Below, piece by piece: positions 60,786 to 64,000 of a DNA stretch of 64,000 nt. The number at the start of each line of letters is the position of its first letter. Position 1 is the first letter of the stretch. This DNA is from Mucilaginibacter pineti. GTDB taxonomy: Bacteria; Bacteroidota; Bacteroidia; Sphingobacteriales; Sphingobacteriaceae. Location of the stretch: NCBI RefSeq assembly GCF_900101875.1, contig NZ_FNAI01000019.1, positions 1 to 64,000 of the forward strand. The letters run 5' to 3'. A program made the translations under genes and the position numbers. The notes beneath the pieces are model-generated. The model made no database searches. It had not been told where the DNA came from and saw nothing but the letters and a program-made list of their open reading frames with translations.

Positions 60786-61975
60786 TTGATATTGAGTTTT
60801 CCCATGCTGATGGCTGCCGTACGAACGCCTGGTTTAATTTCACCGCCGGGAATAAAAATTTCATTATTCCACTTTACGGCGGTAGTGGTTACCTGTCCGT
60901 AAAAAGGCAGCTCACCAACTTTTTTCCAGGAGTGTTTAACGGTATTAAACAGGTAAACATCCTTACTAAAACCCTGATGGTTATTCAGCAGCACCAGTTT
61001 TTGCTGTTGTAATGTTTGTTTTTCTTGTTCAGTAGCAGCCTTGGCTATAAGCGCGTTGTACGTTTCTATCTGGTGAAAAACATTCCCTTTATCGCCGCCT
61101 ATCAACAGTATCTCCTGTGTACCGATAGTTACTGCGGTTGCCGCCGAAATATTGGTGGTGTGTTTGCCATCACCCACGCCGCCCAGCTTAATCCATTTAT
61201 TATACAACGGATCATAACAAAACGTGTAACCATGCAAATCACTTATGCCCGACGCTGTAGCGCTACGGCCGCCAATAACATAAATACAAGGGTATTTTCC
61301 GTTGGATTGCGTAACAGCTACCGAATGTGACATAGCAACAGGCAAAGCTGGCAACACCTTCCACCGCGGATCTTTACCGGCCAGGTTAAGCATAAAGCAT
61401 TTGGCCGATGGCTTGCCTCCACACTCGCCGCCAATTAAATAGATCACCTGCCCAATACTGCTCATGCAAGCATTGGCCAGGGGTATTGGCAGCGATGGCA
61501 GCGCTGTAAAAACAACATCCTGTTTATTACTATCCCAGCTCATTATAAAAGCATTTGTGCTGCCGGGTTCTGTTTCAGTTTCTCCGCCTGCACATACAAT
61601 ACCCTGGGGTATAGTTGTACTTGTTCCGTAAGCTATCTTTTGCAACAGGTGGTTTGTTTGAGGTTTAAGCCAGGTAAAACTATCGCCTTTTGTTTTTTGT
61701 AGCACATAAACATCATCATAATGGAGCTTTTTACCACCCTGCCAGGGCATAGCGCCATCGGCAAAGTTTGAGCCGCCTGCAACAATTAAAACGCCATTAC
61801 TTTGGCCGGTAAAAACACCGGCCAACCCTAACTGCTTATCCATACCCGGTGCCGCAGGTATTTGCGACGGTACCGACCATACTATTTTTCCGGAACTTTT
61901 ACCTTGCGCCATAAGATGACCCGGCGTAAACGCGATGCTGCTTGTCATTAAAAGTAGATAGGTTACAAATTTCAT
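60782..61975 (-). CDS. nanM: Kelch-repeat mutarotase, NanM-like
   Basis: 397 aa with signal peptide (MKFVTYLLLMTSSIAFTPGHLMAQ), periplasmic. Six kelch motifs with GG pairs (VIYLIGGECGG, YVIGGRSA, EILLIGGDKG, IFIPGGEIKPG), circularly permuted in the NanM way. Converts alpha- to beta-Neu5Ac (or related anomers) so the product of the sialidase is in the importable form. 2 bp after nanA. Confidence 0.9.
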   Translation of the reverse strand: MKFVTYLLLMTSSIAFTPGHLMAQGKSSGKIVWSVPSQIPAAPGMDKQLGLAGVFTGQSNGVLIVAGGSNFADGAMPWQGGKKLHYDDVYVLQKTKGDSFTWLKPQTNHLLQKIAYGTSTTIPQGIVCAGGETETEPGSTNAFIMSWDSNKQDVVFTALPSLPIPLANACMSSIGQVIYLIGGECGGKPSAKCFMLNLAGKDPRWKVLPALPVAMSHSVAVTQSNGKYPCIYVIGGRSATASGISDLHGYTFCYDPLYNKWIKLGGVGDGKHTTNISAATAVTIGTQEILLIGGDKGNVFHQIETYNALIAKAATEQEKQTLQQQKLVLLNNHQGFSKDVYLFNTVKHSWKKVGELPFYGQVTTTAVKWNNEIFIPGGEIKPGVRTAAISMGKLNIK

Positions 61976-61977
61976 TT

Positions 61978-62916
61978 TTAAAGGTTTGCAGCGGGTGCTG
62001 TCGATCTGAAATCGTCAAAACCCAGTTCGGAAACGTCTAATTTAAAGCTTTCAAACTGATCTACAGTCATATTGGCAACGGGCAGCCTAAATTCGCCGCA
62101 ATTAACGCCAACCAGTTTCATATAAGCCTTGCCCGTAGCAATCCCGCCATATTTACCCAGCAGCCTAATCATATCTATTGACTTTTGCTGGAGCTGCTGC
62201 GCTTTGCCGAAGTTATTATTATCAAAAGCAGCTATCATTTCATGATACAAGGGGGCGGCATAGTTAAATGTGCTGCCAACCGCACCTTTTGTACCCAGCG
62301 CCAGGGCCGAAAGCATATTTTCATCGCGGCCCCAAAGCATATCGTATTTACCGTTTTTAAAGCTGATGCAGCTTTGAAAGTCCATAAAATCCTCGTGGGT
62401 ATATTTAATGCCGGCCAGGTTATCAATTTTACCATCCAATGCCTTTAACAGCTCAAACATGGAGAAATTGCCCCCCGTTAATACCGGGATATGGTAATAA
62501 TAAAATGGCATATCCGGCACTGCCGATGCTACCGCAATACAGCTCTCTGCCAGCATACCCACATTTGCCGGTTTAAAGTAAAATGGCGACGTTAACGAAA
62601 CAGCATATAAACCCGCCGCTTGCGCGTGGCGGGCCAGATCAATGCAATCGGCCAGGCAGGTACCACCTAAAAAGGCCATCACCTTAAAATCCGGATCGTG
62701 GTTGGATGCTTTGGCCCAAGCTTCGGCAATCAGTTTCTTTTCGTTCAGGGTTAGGGAAACGCCCTCGCCGGTTGAACCGTTGATGAACGCGCCGGTAACA
62801 CCGTTATGTTTTAAAAATGCGTAATAGGCAGGGATAATATCCAGGTCAAGCTCGCCCTCCGCATTTAATGGCGAAAAGGGAGCGCTGATCAATCCTTGTA
62901 GATGTTCAATTTTCAT
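61978..62916 (-). CDS. nanA: N-acetylneuraminate lyase
   Basis: 312 aa from ATG 62916 (MKIEHLQGLISAPFSP); the longer in-frame start at 62949 adds no family sequence. Class I aldolase of the DHDPS/NAL group: GSTGEGVSLTLNEK pyruvate-carboxylate loop, YYYHIP catalytic Tyr, and the Schiff-base Lys in GIKYTHEDF (about 169). Splits Neu5Ac into ManNAc and pyruvate in the cytoplasm. First nan enzyme gene after susD2. Confidence 0.94.
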   Translation of the reverse strand: MKIEHLQGLISAPFSPLNAEGELDLDIIPAYYAFLKHNGVTGAFINGSTGEGVSLTLNEKKLIAEAWAKASNHDPDFKVMAFLGGTCLADCIDLARHAQAAGLYAVSLTSPFYFKPANVGMLAESCIAVASAVPDMPFYYYHIPVLTGGNFSMFELLKALDGKIDNLAGIKYTHEDFMDFQSCISFKNGKYDMLWGRDENMLSALALGTKGAVGSTFNYAAPLYHEMIAAFDNNNFGKAQQLQQKSIDMIRLLGKYGGIATGKAYMKLVGVNCGEFRLPVANMTVDQFESFKLDVSELGFDDFRSTAPAANL

Positions 62917-62934
62917 ATAAGTTTTATAGGTAAA

Positions 62935-62960
62935 TAAGCGGGAGATCATGCTCCCGCTTA
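62935..62960 (-). terminator. Intercistronic hairpin between susD2 and nanA
   Basis: Stem TAAGCGGGAG (62935-62944) / CTCCCGCTTA (62951-62960), 6-nt loop, 14 bp after the SusD stop. No T run follows, so it may only weaken transcription or protect the upstream mRNA end, as seen in other operons. Confidence 0.45.
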
Positions 62961-62974
62961 AATAATATTATTTG

Positions 62975-64000
62975 TTAAAAAGCAGCGTAACCGGGGGTTT
63001 GCGACAGCAGCCTGTTATTGGTTAACGTGGTACGGTCAACCGGCCATAACAGTGCGTAGGCCTGTGATGCCGGCAAAGTAGTATGTTCAAATACATAGCT
63101 ATCGCCCGCCCTGCGCAGGTCATACCAGCGCTTTCCTTCGAATACAAACTCAAAAAAGCGTTCCTGTAAAATGGCTTCTCTTGGGTTGGCATCTACCGTT
63201 TGATTAGGGAAACCCTGGCTGGCGGCATTATAATTGGCGCCAAAGGCCCTTGCCCTTACCAGGTTAAGCTCCGTTACCGGCGATTCGCCCAATACTACTT
63301 TAGCCTCGGCAAGCAGCAGCAGCAGATCTGCATAACGGTAAATAGGGAAATCATTGGTGATTAACCTGGCACCCGCGTTTTGTTCGCCCTGGTATTTATC
63401 TGTAAAACATCCGGCAATTTTGAATGTGCCATCGGTTAATTTTTGATAAGCGGGCTGTATGCTGGCCAGCTTACGGCTGTCCTTGTCATCAAACTCCCTG
63501 AAAGCGGCTATCCTTACCGGGGCCCTGAGCAAGCCGCCCCAGTTATCTGTAGTTGGCGAAAACTGGCGATTGGCCAATGAATCGTAAAAATTGGAGATCA
63601 ACCCGCTTTGCGGCACAAAACTACCCTGAACGAAAGCCATTGTTGCCTCATTAAGCTGGTAATGACTTACAAATATCATTTCGTTATTGCCCTTGGTGGT
63701 TGTGGCAAATACATCGCTGAATTTAGGCAGCAGCTGCAAGGCCGGTACACTGGTTTGAATGTCTGTAAGGGCAGCTTTGGCGGTGGTTGCGTCTGCAGTG
63801 CTCCCACCGCGGTTGGCTGTCCATAAATAAACGTCGGCTTTGAGCATCAGCGTAGCCGATTTTGACCAGTAAGATTTCAGGTTCCTGAAAGTGTAATCTG
63901 TTCCGAAACTGGCAATTGATTTGTCAATATCGGCCTTAATAAGCGTCATTACATCTGCTGCTGATGAAGCGGCCTTTGCCAGGTTGGATATATCAAGCGT
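62975..64000 (-). CDS. SusD-family lipoprotein (NanU-like), 5' end outside window
   Basis: At least 341 aa; the frame stays open to the window end, so the N-terminal signal and first TPRs are missing. C-terminal SusD features: RYADLLLLLAEAKVVLG, LVRARAFG, ERFFEFVFEGKRWYDLRRAG and LLWPVDRTTLTNNRL. By position it is the partner of a SusC gene that should lie just right of the window, and would be the sialic-acid-binding NanU of this locus. Confidence 0.9.
   Translation of the reverse strand, partial: TLDISNLAKAASSAADVMTLIKADIDKSIASFGTDYTFRNLKSYWSKSATLMLKADVYLWTANRGGSTADATTAKAALTDIQTSVPALQLLPKFSDVFATTTKGNNEMIFVSHYQLNEATMAFVQGSFVPQSGLISNFYDSLANRQFSPTTDNWGGLLRAPVRIAAFREFDDKDSRKLASIQPAYQKLTDGTFKIAGCFTDKYQGEQNAGARLITNDFPIYRYADLLLLLAEAKVVLGESPVTELNLVRARAFGANYNAASQGFPNQTVDANPREAILQERFFEFVFEGKRWYDLRRAGDSYVFEHTTLPASQAYALLWPVDRTTLTNNRLLSQTPGYAAF

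Noticed and set aside
1..64000. CRISPR array
   Set aside because: No regularly spaced direct repeats of 23-40 bp were seen on either strand.

Overview
The window looks like the chromosome of a member of the Bacteroidetes, most likely Sphingobacteriaceae (Mucilaginibacter/Pedobacter type). The signs are SusC/SusD pairs with an ECF sigma factor and FecR anti-sigma, promoters of the TTTG / TAnnTTTG type, hybrid-free PAS kinases, and moderate GC. This is inferred from gene content only; no marker gene (rRNA, tRNA) is intact here.

Left part (1-17.8 kb). A truncated response regulator is followed by an IS4-family element (698-2845). It has clear inverted repeats and an 11-bp target duplication, carries a DUF6624-type passenger gene, and has a frameshifted transposase. 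The element landed exactly at the stop codon of a P1B heavy-metal ATPase. Then come an SDR, an NhaP antiporter / MarR / EmrB-like efflux group, a tandem-PAS histidine kinase with a divergent single-domain response regulator, and an eight-gene minus-strand operon headed by OhrR. That operon holds an MDR reductase, Ohr, an aldo-keto reductase, two SDRs, a VIT-family membrane protein and a luciferase-like oxidoreductase, and looks like a peroxide/electrophile response unit.

Middle part (17.8-36.9 kb). An mlaEFD lipid-transport operon and an RND efflux operon ending in its own TetR regulator share a 21-bp dyad in their upstream regions. An accessory, decaying region follows (27-33 kb). It holds a fragment of alpha-glucan phosphorylase, a K+ channel, a small reading frame broken by two stops, and a histidine kinase whose ATPase domain lies inverted on the opposite strand: flipping 380 bp between TTATTG/CAATAA restores one 409-codon frame. 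Three repeats resembling the 3' end of tRNA-Ser, each followed by a terminator hairpin, punctuate small gene cassettes, including ArsR-SRPBCC-VOC. A methyltransferase and a full-length rifampin phosphotransferase (Rph) come next.

Right part (37-64 kb, all minus strand) is a large glycan-utilisation locus. From upstream to downstream it encodes: a SusD (NanU-like, cut by the window edge), NanA lyase, NanM-like kelch mutarotase, MFS (NanT-like), sialate O-acetylesterase, AGE-type 2-epimerase, GH33 sialidase and an SGNH-GH20 hexosaminidase; then ECF sigma, FecR, SusC with STN domain, SusD and a small lipoprotein; then a third unit with a 975-aa putative glycosidase, GH35 beta-galactosidase and GH110 alpha-1,3-galactosidase. 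Together these would strip sialic acid (including O-acetylated forms), alpha-Gal, beta-Gal and HexNAc from mucin-type or glycolipid glycans, and convert sialic acid to GlcNAc by the Bacteroides-type NanA/AGE route. Two of the three units carry the same 26-bp element upstream (24/26 identical), centred on CAAACGTTTG, a LacI-family-like operator. Its regulator is not in the window.
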